A stretch of 64,000 nucleotides of DNA from Raffaelea ambrosiae. Taxonomy: Eukaryota; Ascomycota; Sordariomycetes; Ophiostomatales; Ophiostomataceae. Of this stretch, positions 43,133-53,900 are shown piece by piece. The notes under the pieces are model-generated. The model was not told the DNA's origin and searched no databases. It saw only the letters and a program-made list of their open reading frames with translations. Both the position numbers and the translations under genes were made by a program. How positions within the stretch are numbered: the stretch's first letter is position 1; every line of letters begins with the position of its first letter. The DNA lies in contig PCDI01000002.1 of NCBI GenBank assembly GCA_002778195.1, positions 1,881,628 through 1,945,627 on the forward strand. Direction: 5' to 3'.

Positions 43133-44762
43133 AGCTGTGAGCGCGGGATGAGAAACGAAGGGGAAGGAAGGAAAAAAGAAAAATACAGCAAACAGGGAGA
43201 TAGAGAGGAATTACTGAGGAGGACTAGTGCAGGGATTTCACGGGTTTGCTGTATGATCGTGGTGATCGTGATGTCCGTAGTGTTCCTGGTTTTGTCCCTT
43301 TAGCTCTTCTTTTTTTTTTCTTTTCTTCCCTATTGATTCTTTTATTAGTCCCAGTGTCTCCGACCTCGGTCCCGGAAACAACAGCTCACAGCACACCAGG
43401 GCAAGGAAAAAAGCAGAAAGAACCACTGACAGGTACGGTGCAGGCCTTCTTAGCTCCTCGGCTGGAACAGGAGCTGAGGGTTGTGCGTAGTTGTAGCCGT
43501 CGTGGTGTTCTGCTGCCGGGACTTCTCTAGGCCCCCGATGCGGCACACAAGGGTCTTCCACAGCCAGTAGCGGCCAAATAACCACGGGAAATAAATTACC
43601 GCGGCCAACCGAGCTGCCCCACCGCCAACTCCTCGGTTGGAGCGATGGGGACAATTGTGCATGTCTGGGGAACTGGAAAAAGCATGTGTCTAGTCGAGAC
43701 GGACTGCAGACTACGAGGTGGATGGGCAGTTCATTGTCGGGCCAAATACGTACTGGCAATGGTATCAGATGTTTCATTGCTTCTACCAACATGTCTGCCC
43801 CATATTCCTGCCAAACTCCTGATATTGGAACGTTTTGGTGTATTTTCCGAATTATTTGTGAATCAAGTTGTATTCTTTTTTGGTGGCATTTATTTGTTTT
43901 TGCTTTGAATCTCTTGTCCATCCTCTTGCCTTCCAACTGTCTGATGCCACAATCTCAATCATGCCATACGGGCAGGGACAACAGAAAAGATAGCCCAGCC
44001 CACAAGTCAATACTCACAGACACTCCATCTGTTTCCTACCTTTCCCATGGTCCTCTTTCCCGAGTATGCACTCCAAAGGACTTCTGTGAGGCTTCCTCCA
44101 TGCCCACAAATGATTGGCCAATCGCAACCCCTCTTCCCCGCCAAATCCCTGACGCAAGGAGGGGAAGCCTCCTACCCCACAAGCCAGCCAATTTACTTGT
44201 CTTGGACCCTGTGCAATAGTTGGCAGCTGTTGCCAGTTGCTACAGGATCTTTGCACCTGCATCTAAGCGGCAAAAAAGGCGTTCGCGGTATGCTTCTTCT
44301 CAATGCCTGCCAGGTATTCCTTTGGATTCTCGCCCGTAAGTCTCTAGAAGATCACCCCGAACTCAGCTATCCTCGCCTGGAGAATGCATCTGCCAGTTCC
44401 AAAGGCTCGTTGAAACGTCTGTGGGTTGGCTAGAGCTGATCAGATAAATGCGTCTCCCTCACCAAGGGAGCTTGGCTGCGCGTTCAGTGCCGCCAGGCTG
44501 GGAGCCACATTTTCTTGTAGGCGATTCTCTGAGAAGCAAAGAGAAAGCACAGAAAACCATAGCTTCAGGTCAGAGAAGGGCGAAAGGGCGACGCCATGTT
44601 TGCGACAACTTTGTGCGCACCGAGTCGAACGCTGCCCCAAATATTTTGTGATGCTTTCCCCTTCGCCTGACTTGGCCGGAAGGCAAATCACTGGCTACCC
44701 AAGCCAGCCTGGGTGGTTTTCTGATATCGATACAACAATGCGCAGGGAGGCTGGCATCTTTC
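43133..44762. other. Intergenic region, mostly empty
   Basis: About 1.6 kb between the methylcitrate dehydratase start and the stop of the orphan gene. Apart from the weak candidate at 43450-43662 I see no coding signal; the longer minus-strand frame at 43238-43936 overlaps that candidate in another frame and looks random. Confidence 0.5.
43450..43662 (-). CDS. Weak candidate: small hydrophobic protein
   Basis: An ATG-started frame of 70 codons. A Gly/Arg-rich start (RSNRGVGGGAARLAAVIYF) runs into an aromatic hydrophobic stretch (PWLFGRYWLWKTLVCRIGG) and then a polar Thr/Asn/Gln tail. The amphipathic, single-pass-like profile is more protein-like than its surroundings. Nothing in it is recognised, and no splice-linked partner exon was found, though AG acceptors lie just upstream. 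It may equally be chance. Confidence 0.25.
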   Translation of the reverse strand: MHNCPHRSNRGVGGGAARLAAVIYFPWLFGRYWLWKTLVCRIGGLEKSRQQNTTTATTTHNPQLLFQPRS

Positions 44763-46148
44763 CTATGAGATCCCAGCCGTACAGCTCTCTCCACCCAACC
44801 GGTCTGGACTAAGTGGGTTGCTTGGCCGTGAACTCCCTGCATGTGGTGTTGTGGTAGAAGTGTGTCCACGTGCGCGTTTGGCCTGCGGCCTGGAGCCATC
44901 AACTTTGTCGTCATCCTTCTCATTCTCGCCATCAATGTCGTTTGTGTCGAACGAGGCCGGCCTTTTCCTAGATGGCGTCGTGCCATTTGCAAGGCCCGGA
45001 CACGCTTCTCTGGTTGTCGTATAAGGCACGTCAGAGCCTTCTTTCTCTTCAGGCCAGCCTCTTTCTGGATTTTTGACCTCGCCCTCTGGGCGCGCCGTGG
45101 GGTTACTTTCTGAAGACCCGCCGCCGACCGCATGCGCTATCGGCTTCTGTTTGCACCCTACATGGTCCCTTGGACTTTCCCTGTTCTCGTTCGCCTCTTC
45201 TGTGGCATCCGCCCCTCTGGTCTCCTTCTTCATCTCCGTATTCTGAGTCGTTCGCGGGTCCCGGTCAATCTCATCCGATCTCCCTGTTGCATCTTCGACC
45301 CCTTCCAGGCCCACTACCGTCTCTGTTGCAGAGGACGACCGTGGCGACCGTGGCGACCGTTGCGACCGTGGTGACCGCGGCAAGCGAGGTGCATCTGCAT
45401 CAGTCGTTTGATGCAATCGGTCGTCCGTACTTGTACTTGGAACCTGGACGCCGTTTGGGCACGTAGCTGACGCGTTGTCGATGTTTTCGGAGCTGGCTGT
45501 GTGCTTGGCCTCTGGCGTATTTGCATCGGTCTGCTGCTCGCTAGTTGGAGTGCTCGGCTGGCTGCATGCCTTCCCTGGCACATGTGCTTTTGGGTCGCTC
45601 GACTCCTCCTTTGTGTCTGTCTCTGCGACGTCTGTTTTCGCGGCGCCCGGCGCCGTGCCCCGACCTTTCTCCTCCCACTTCCACCCGTATATCTTCTCCC
45701 ATTTAAGCCTCTGCTTGTTCTTGCTGTCCAGCCACTCCAAAAATCGTGTTACAAACAGGATTGCAAAGTCCAGCGACCTGAACTGTGTGATGTAGAATAG
45801 GTGATGGTATGCTTCGTCTCCAGTGCCAAATATGTCACAGGCGTCAAATAGTGCCGCCCCACCTGGTATACGCAAGCCCCTGAGGCCATCCTCCGTCTCT
45901 TGACGTCTTTTCTTCATCGTCTCGCTGAGATTTTCCCGAAATTCTTGTAGATTGTGCGCTCGGTTGGCGGCATCCGCAACGTCGATGCGAAAGGCCTGAG
46001 GCGATTCGAGCGCGACTGTCACAGTGTTGTATTGGTCATGCATAGTTTTGATGGTCTCCTCCAACTCCGGCCGGAAATACCAACCCCAAAACGGCCAGCA
46101 GTATTCACCCATGTAATCAGGGACCTCGAATGCGCGTGGTGGTGCCAT
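44763..46148 (-). CDS. Orphan protein of unknown function
   Basis: A single open frame of 461 residues from an ATG at 46148. Residues 1-170 look folded and rich in aromatics: CWPFWGWYFRPELEETI, FRIDVADAANRAHNLQEFRE, DIFGTGDEAYHHLFYITQF and FVTRFLEWLDSKNKQRLKWE. The remaining 290 residues are disordered, rich in Glu, Thr, Ser and Pro with an Arg-Ser-Pro patch (RSPRSQRSPRSPRS). I do not recognise the family. It lies 154 nt downstream of the kinase gene on the same strand. GC content is lower than in the housekeeping genes. Accessory or lineage-specific status is inference. Confidence 0.6.
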   Translation of the reverse strand: MAPPRAFEVPDYMGEYCWPFWGWYFRPELEETIKTMHDQYNTVTVALESPQAFRIDVADAANRAHNLQEFRENLSETMKKRRQETEDGLRGLRIPGGAALFDACDIFGTGDEAYHHLFYITQFRSLDFAILFVTRFLEWLDSKNKQRLKWEKIYGWKWEEKGRGTAPGAAKTDVAETDTKEESSDPKAHVPGKACSQPSTPTSEQQTDANTPEAKHTASSENIDNASATCPNGVQVPSTSTDDRLHQTTDADAPRLPRSPRSQRSPRSPRSSSATETVVGLEGVEDATGRSDEIDRDPRTTQNTEMKKETRGADATEEANENRESPRDHVGCKQKPIAHAVGGGSSESNPTARPEGEVKNPERGWPEEKEGSDVPYTTTREACPGLANGTTPSRKRPASFDTNDIDGENEKDDDKVDGSRPQAKRARGHTSTTTPHAGSSRPSNPLSPDRLGGESCTAGIS

Positions 46149-46302
46149 GGCGACGTATCTAGTTGTTTGTCTTTAGGAGAGAATGGATTCGATGATTGAA
46201 AACAATGAGAACAGTGTTTGGATTGAGTTAGGTTACTTCGCTAACGCGTCTGTGAGAGTGCTAACTATGGAAGCCTAGCCGGGTAAATATGGACCCGACC
46301 GC

Positions 46303-48268
46303 TTATTGACTAAAACTGGCCACTACTTGCGCAGCAGTGATTCGCTCCAGGCGATTCCCCAGCATAAGAAAGACCAAGCCGGCAACTTTGCTTTGTTGAC
46401 CCAGCTGGCCTCGAGCAGTTGCCACTTTCTGCACCCACTTATCCATCTGAGTACCCGCTTGTGCATTGATGTCCAGTACCTCCGCAATGGGCCATCCTTT
46501 CTCTGATTTTTCTGGTAGTGGGATTGACCCCAAAACATAGAGCATAGTCACTCCCGTCGCCCATACATCTCCAGGAAAGCCGCGGTTACCACTAAGATAA
46601 TCTGGTGGAACATACCAAGGAGTACCGCCGTTGCTGACTTTCAGTCCCGTCGTCGCCAGTCCAAAGTCAAGAATGACTGCGCCGCGCTGACGCGAAAAGG
46701 CTATGTTGGCTGGCTTGATGTCGTTGTGGACAATGTTCTTGTCAGCAAGGTGTGCAAGCCCGGCGCAGACTCCACGCAAAACCGCCTCCGCATCGTTTAG
46801 AGCGAAGGGTACATTCTGGTGAGCGAGGTCAGGCGGCAGCGGCTCCAGCAGAATCGTAAAGAGACGGCTATCAAAAGCCTGTAGGCGTACAATGTTTTCC
46901 TGTGAAGAATACGACACGTTAGGGCGGGCTGACAGTGGACAGATTGAAACACGCAGGCTTTGGACGGAAAGATGACAGCGTTGCAAATGGAAGGATAGAA
47001 GTGATGGGACTCACATGCTGGCACACACTCAGGAACTTGATCTCTTGTACGAAGTTGAGGGCATAACTCTGCAGCGTCTTTCTGTTGGGCTTGAGGACTT
47101 TGGCGATGACGCGGTCGGACAGGCCCGAATGGTCGGCAGAGAAGACGCTGGTGGCGCGCGTCTCGGCGATGCGGGTGATACGGGTGAGGGAGTAGTCGGC
47201 CGGGCCCAGCGGTACATCTTTTGCCGGTCGGTGCTGTACCTGCACGACTGCTACACTGCCATCGGTGAGCTTCAAAAGAGGGTTTGGGTGCAGTTCCTGC
47301 GTGGTGAGCCCTCCTTCGGTCGATGTACCGCCTCTTCGAGGAAGTAGCTGCTGGCCGCGGCCGTGTCCACGAGGAAGTTCCATGAAAACGCTGGTCAAAT
47401 CTGCGCTTGTTCGGGGCCGCTTGCTGCTGGTCTCGCCGCTTTCCTGACTGGCAGCGAGTGCCTTTCGCTTTGCCAGGCCAGGGATTCCAAGGAGCGTATC
47501 GCTAGGGCCGGCGGGCATCGACGTTGGCGCCGTCATGGTCACGCTGAACTTGCGGCGGAGGACCAAGAAATCCAGGACCGGAAGCGTGGGAGCGCTGGGC
47601 ACGATGGGTGGAACAGATACGCGCCAAATCCCAGGTTGGACCATGTAGCTGTCCTGAACCAGGAATTGCGCATTGTCACTGTCGCCGCCACTGTCACTGC
47701 CACCGTCATTGTCACCGTCGTCGTCACTTGTGGCCTGATGAGCGGCAGAAGCGCCAAGCGGCTCTAACAGCACACCAACTTTCTGTTTATTGACAAACAG
47801 GCAAGCATCGTCACCCGGACTGTAAATCAGCTGGAACTGCAAGCGCCCCAGGTCTGGGTGGGTCATTTCCAGAGTGAAATCGACATCACTGGTATTTTGA
47901 ACAACCGAGAGAATGCCGCCGTCGAGCAGGGCGTCGGTGTAAGACTCCGGAATGCTCAGGCCCTCCTGAGAGTGGAAGGCCAAACGCGTTGCCGAGTCGT
48001 CCAACAAGGGCATGTCACGCATCAGCGGCGACAGCTGGGATGCTCCAGCGTCCTCTTCGCCCTCTGTGTCCGGCAGCTGTGAGTCTTGCTGTTTGGAGCG
48101 ACCAGACGAGGCCGGATCGGAGAAGGGCCTCGTCGACTCGGTGCCGCCACTGGTGGCACCACTGGGACTGCCACGGGCTGGAGATGGGGAGTCGATTACC
48201 GCGCCTTTACCCTTGTTCTGCTTGGGCGATGGGTGCAAAGACCCCGGCAAGTTCTTGCTGGTCGACAT
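46303..48268 (-). CDS. Protein kinase with probable FHA-like N-terminal domain
   Basis: Two exons (48268-47015, 46899-46303) encode 616 residues; the start is MSTSKNLPG. Residues 1-90 are disordered. Residues about 100-270 look like a beta-rich domain, with HPDLGRLQFQLIYS, CLFVNKQKVGVLLEP and GIWRVSVPPIVPS..DFLVLRRKFSV, which recalls a degenerate FHA fold. The kinase domain follows: VIAKVLK with K390, QEIKFL with E409, and HENIVRL across the splice. The catalytic loop IVHNDIKPANIAF has N477 in place of the usual Arg and D478. DFG is at 496-498, GTPWYVPPDYL replaces the usual APE motif, and GDVWATGVTMLYVLG follows. The lysine, glutamate and both aspartates are kept, so activity is plausible. 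The usual Gly-rich loop is not obvious. Substrate unknown. Confidence 0.75.
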
Positions 48269-49161
48269 AGAGACAGCTGGAAGAGGCAAAGACGAGTATT
48301 GTATCCGGACAGAATTGAAGACAGAATGAAGACAGAATGAAGACAGGATGAAGACAGGATGAAGACGGAATGAAGACAGAATGAAGACAGACTGAGAACA
48401 GAAGATAGAAGTTGAATGGAACAGACGAAACAAGTAGCGAGACTGCACACAAATACATATGACCATGCTGGAGACTTATATGGGAGAAAAAGACAGGAGA
48501 GGAAGGAGCCCACACCGTGACAAACGGGGAGGCGCCTACAGAGTACGCGAGACAGAACGCGAAGTCAGGTGCGCCTTGTGCATAGTGAGCCTGGCTGCTG
48601 CCTAGTTCATGATGTGTTGTCCAAACACACCTGCCGGCGATGCCCAACCTGGCCGCAACATCAGGTCATGTTGGGTCGGACCTTCCTGGCCATCCTGCCC
48701 AATCGTTCTCCCAATGCAAAATTCATCCTTGTGGAAAAGATGAAACTGTATTCGCGTCGGGGTGATTCGATATAAAACCACCTAGACGCCAAATGCAGGA
48801 AGTAAGAGAACCGGTAGGACGGCTCGGCGGATGGTGGCCTAGGAGGCTTCGTTTGTCTTTTACGACTTGCTATGCTTCAAGGACCAGGAAAGGAACAGAA
48901 TGCATACTGTTTTCCGGACAACACTCAACATTCGCGCCAAAAACTTGCCAGATTGCCTGTTATTGTAACACGAGGAGGAAGAAGGAGAGAACAGGTGCGT
49001 CGATGTCGAGGCAGGCGCGACCCACTAATAATAGCGGTTCGCTGAATTGAATGTTTATGTGGAAAGTGGGGCTGCCGCCGGGCTGCCAAGCTATCTCCGG
49101 TGGCCTTGCTTTCTGCCTCGCGCCTGTCCCAGGTCTGGCTTTACAACTCACGATCCCCACG
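48269..49161. other. Divergent intergenic region
   Basis: About 0.9 kb between the starts of the kinase gene (-) and the peptidase gene (+). It contains the 11-bp repeat array at 48316-48392. An upstream in-frame ATG for the peptidase at 49051 is also present and was not chosen. No other gene seen. Confidence 0.6.
48316..48392. repeat. 11-bp minisatellite (7 units)
   Basis: Seven tandem units of TGAAGACAGAA with one or two changes per unit, ending 48 nt before the kinase start codon, so probably inside its 5' leader or promoter. The frame stays open upstream of the ATG only because of this array. Confidence 0.95.
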
Positions 49162-50711
49162 ATGCGCCTGCTTGTACTCGTATTTTTGGTCGCCGGTCTG
49201 GTGGCCTCCACGGTCGCTGTCGCCCCCCAGCCCCAGTACCACACTGTCCCGCCGCTGCGCAAACAGGCCATTATCCAGAATGCCTGGACGGCCGAACGAA
49301 AGACCATCATCCCCGGTCTCCTCCACAAGCATGGTGTCGATGCCTGGCTAGTAAGTTTGGCAGTGCCCTCGTCTCGCTGGTCATTTTTATGCTAAGCCTT
49401 CCTCCCTAGCTGAGCCAGCGTGAATACGCCGAGGACACCGTCTTCTGGTCCCTCAAGTCGGCCGAGCAGTTCTCCGCTCGCCGTCGCACCACCATCCTCT
49501 ACCTCGCCGGCAATGCTACCGACAGTCGCGATGCGCCCCAGAAGACAACAGCCCGCACCAAGGTCCTGGTCGACCGGGAGACTGGCCTCGCCGCCACCGA
49601 GTACTACTGGATCGACAACACACCCGCTCTCTGGCCCGAATTGGTGTCTGTTCTGGAGACGGCCGAGGCCGGATCGTCGTCCTCTCCCCTCAAGATCGCC
49701 ATCAATGCTGCGGAAGAGCTTGCCTTCAGCTCTGGCCTGCACGCCGGTGAGCGCGACGCCATCACCAAGGGGCTGGGCCCGCACTGGTCGACCCGTCTCG
49801 TCGCCGATGTGCCGCTGCTGCCCATCGAGTTCGTCGCCACCATGATGCCCGGCCGTCTCGGGTGGTTCCGTCGCCTGATGGAGACGAGCTGGGCCCTGAT
49901 CAGCGAGGCATTCAGCGCAGCCGTCATTGTGCCGGGCGAGACGACCACCGCGGACGTCGAGTGGTGGATGCGGGACCGGCTGCAGGCGCAGAACCTGACC
50001 ACCTGGTTCCAGCCGTCGGTGACGGTCCTGGGGGCGGACGATCCGTTTGTGGTGGAGGACGTAGCATTGGCAGACCCAGAGGCTTTCAGGGCCCGTGCGG
50101 ACGCTTCCGCCTCCTCCCACACGCCCATTCAGTATGGCGACCTCCTGCATGTCGACTTTGGCATCACGGCTCTCGGGCTCAACACCGACACCCAGCACCT
50201 GGCGTACGTTGTGCCCCCTGGCCAGACCCCCGCAGACATGCCCCAGGGCTTTGTGGAGGGCCTGCGCGCCGGCAACCGCCTCCAGGACCTCGTGCGCACG
50301 ACCATGTCGAGCTCCATTGGCCGGTCCGGCGACGACGTCCTGCGCGATGTCCGCGCCGCCATGGAGCGCGAGGGCCTCAAGGGCCGCATCTACTCGCACC
50401 CTGTGGGCGACTGGGGCCACGCCGCCGGCGCCGTCATTGGCATGACCAACCTCCAGGACGGCGTGCCCGTGCTGGGCGAGCTGCCGCTGCTGCGGAACAT
50501 GTACTACAGCATTGAGCTGTTTGCGGAGCACTTTGTGCCGGAGCGCAACGCCACCATCATCTTCCCGCTGGAGGAAGACGTCTACTGGGACCGCGACACG
50601 CAGGCGTTTGAGTGGGTGTACGGCCGACAGGAAGAATTTCACTTTATCTTGCCAAAGGAGGGGGCCGCAGAAGCAAAAGTAAACGAGGCCACTCCAGGGG
50701 ACGAGCTGTAA
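49162..50711 (+). CDS. Secreted M24-family peptidase-like protein
   Basis: Two exons (49162-49350, 49410-50711) encode 496 residues. The chosen start gives a clean signal peptide (MRLLVLVFLVAGLVASTVAV); an ATG at 49051 would bury it behind 37 residues. The N-terminal domain resembles that of Xaa-Pro aminopeptidases (HGVDAWLLSQREYAEDTVFW). The pita-bread domain keeps likely metal ligands: D312 in HVDFG, D323 in NTDTQH exactly 11 residues later as in M24 enzymes, H393 or H400 in SHPVGDWGH, E432 in YSIELFAEH and a Glu near the C-terminus. An aminopeptidase or prolidase-like role outside the cell or in the secretory pathway is likely, but the substrate cannot be told. It is convergent with POP1, 268 nt away. 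Confidence 0.8.
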
Positions 50712-50979
50712 AAAGGAGCGTGACTCGTCTCGTAAGTATATGCACGTAATGATTCTTTTCAAAGGGTGGGATTTTTTTTTTCTCGTAAAATATGCATGTT
50801 ATTATTTTGCATGGCAGTAATGATTACGCTCAATGATATGCGGGTGTCCCTGATGCTCTTTCCCCCGTTTTCGATGACCAGAAGAATAAAATTCGTGGCA
50901 GGTCTGCCCTGGTACGCCAGATGACTTTCCTCCTTTGCACTTTCCATAATAGTCCCGGTCCATTTTGCCCTTTTGCCAG

Positions 50980-53900
50980 CTAATTGCTGATCGGCGTCCA
51001 CCGGGCCAGCCAGCCCACCGTCTCACCGGCATTGCGCACAATGCAATACCGCGCCTCTTTGTTGGTCGAGATTGGCCCGTGGCTCGCCGTGGTTCCGCTT
51101 GTCGTTGGGCCACCCGATCCACCGGGTCCACGCGCAGCAGCGGCAGCCGCTTTCTCCTTGTCTCCGTCGGCAGCCACAACGGCCTCGACCAGCTTCTGCG
51201 CATGCACGTGGCCGATGCCGAAGCCCCGGCCCGTCTGGAACCGGTGCGCCCCGCTCGTGACGAACCCGATCAGGTCCGCCTCGTCGGGGATCGGCAGGTG
51301 CTTCTCGTGCGGGTGCTGCTGCATCTCCGGGTCTCTGGGGTACGGCAGTTTGGTTTCCAGCAGCGACGCCGCCAGCAGCCGCTTGCGGAGGGCCATGCTG
51401 GCCCCTGGGGGCATGCGCTTCGGCCGCGACCCGTTGCGGTGGTGATGGCCGCCGTGGCTGGCCATGTCGGCCGCCTCGGCGCACCACTGTCTACGGAGGC
51501 TTTCGCTTTCGCTTTCGCTGTCGCCTTCGATTCTGTTCTCTTTGTTCTTCCCGCTGTTGTCGGTCGGAAGCCGGTAGATGCGGGCACAGTTGGTGGGCAC
51601 GCCGCGGCCGAGCATCTGGATGGAGATGGTCAACAGCGGGTACGCCGCGGACCACACGAAAGGTGGCGACGGCGGCGGCGGCGGCTGCTGCTGCTGCTGC
51701 TGCCGCACACGGTCCACAGCCAGCCGCACGTCCGTCCAGGTAACGTGGTGCATGCCGCGCACCAAATCGGGCATCTTGGCCGGTCGCAGAACCTCAAACT
51801 GGACCTCTTCCTCCTCCTCTTCTTCTTTCTGGGCGGTGTCTGTGTCTTCTTCACTGTCGATCTGGTCCCTCTGGTGGCCGGCCAGGTCCCGCGACAGACT
51901 GTCCACACCAAAGAGACGCTCCCAGTCGCACGCGTGCCCCGACCCGATCTCGCCCTTGTGGCCGTTGCGCAGGTCCAGCAGCGGCCACGCCGGCCGCTTG
52001 GCCGGCGGCTTCTTCTTCCAGGCTCGCTGGAGCCGGTTGCGGTTCTGCAGCTCCCAGTCCCAGCCGGCCGGCGTGCCGGGGAAGTCCTGCGGGAAGAACG
52101 GCCGTCCCCGCTCCAGCGACACCTGCTGCGCCTCGTCCAGGCCAATGAAGCGCGGCCGCTGGCCGCCGTTGCGCAGACACTGCCGGCTGAGGCACCGCCA
52201 GATGACGTCGATGCAGCCCCGCGGCGCCAGGAGCGTCCAGGTCGGGCTGCTGGTGTACTGCTGCTGGCTCTGCGGGCTGGCGGCGACGGGCACGGACGCG
52301 CCGACCGAGGCCAGAATGACGGGGATCGGGTGGTTGTTCTCGTTGGCCAGCAGCTTGCTGCCGACAGACAGCTTGCCGCGCCGGCTGTCGAGGGTCGTCT
52401 GGGCCTGCAGGCAGGTGGCGCGCTGCCGGACGGCGTCGTCAAACAAGCCCGACGGCCGACCGCATCGGTGGGCGGGCCAGTCGGCCAGCTTGGTGTGCAC
52501 GCTGCTGCTGCTGCTGTTGGCAGACTGGTCCGGCTCGTCCAGCCGCGGGTCTTGGATGTGGAACGCCAGCATGGTCCCGCTGGCGAGGGCCAGGGCCGTC
52601 GCGTCCATGCCGCGGAGCTGCAAGAAGTCGGCCGCATGCGGCTCCATCGGGGCCGTCTTTGTCTCGTAGGGGTACAGTGTGCCCAGGATGGCCTCCAGGG
52701 CGCTCACACCCGTGACGTCGATGCTGCCCACTTCAAGCCGGAAATCGTCTACCATGACAGGCAGTCGCTGCTCCTGGACGGCGTGGACGAGTATCGTCCA
52801 CACATGGGAGAAGATGACCGGGTGTACACGCAAGAAGGCCTGGATGGCGCTGGTCTGGCCGCTGCTGGCGTTCTGGTCCGCGGTCGGGTTGAAAAAAAGC
52901 GTCAGGGCTCCACAGTTCCCTGGCCCGGCCATCTCGCCAAGGCACTGGCTTGTTTGCTGCTGCTGCGGCTGCTGCCGCACCTGATACTGAAAGTCCCGCG
53001 GCAGCTTGACATCGACGCTCTGCGCGCCGCTACGAATGGCCGGCGTAAGCAGGTGCGGCTCGACCACCGCCGCCAGCACCGCGTCCACGTGGGCCGGCTC
53101 TGTGCCCCGCAGTCGAATGACAGCCATGAAGCTCGTGTCCCAGCTGAGGCACATATTCTGGGACATGCCAGCTGTCCGCAGTGCCTGTCGATAGGTCTTG
53201 TTCGATGGCGACTTGGTGATGACAGTGTGCCACAGAGCGCCAGGGTTGGCCATGTGTGCCCTTTTCGCATGCCACAAGTGGGTTGGCAGCCGGAGATTGT
53301 CGAGGTCGGGCGTTGGTTCTCTTGGTCCCGAGGCGCGCAAGCCTGGAACTGTGCCGTCCTCGGCCTCAACATCGCCTCCGCCGTTTGTCGCTGCTGCTCT
53401 GTCCACATTCATGGCCTCTGTGTCCTCGCTGAGGCCTTCGTTGTGGCCATCCTCTGCGTCACCGCCCTCGTCTTCGTCGTCGTCGTCGTCGTCTTCTTCC
53501 TCCTCCTCCTCCTCCTCCTCGTCGTCGATCAGGTCCATGGTCCGGGGCACCTGGACGCCATTCTGTGCCATGGCCACCCGTCGAGCCAGCTTCTTCTCCT
53601 GCTGCCGCCGTATGCGCTTCTTGGTGTTGTCGTACACCCACGCACTGGCTGGCCGTGCATTCTTGCGCTTCGCCCGTCCCACCGCCGGACTGGGCGTGTT
53701 GTCCGCTGCCTGGTCGCGCCGCGCCCGTGCCCGCAGCCGTTTCGGCAGCCGCTTGGCGTCATGGCTGGCTGTCCGTCTGCGCAGACTGCGCGACACGCTC
53801 TGGAAAGCCTTTTCGGACCTGCTGTCCCGGCTGGCTTTCATGCTGCTGTGCAGGTCCGTCACCTCGTGCTGCAGGGCGTCCAGAAACACGGAAAGGTCCA

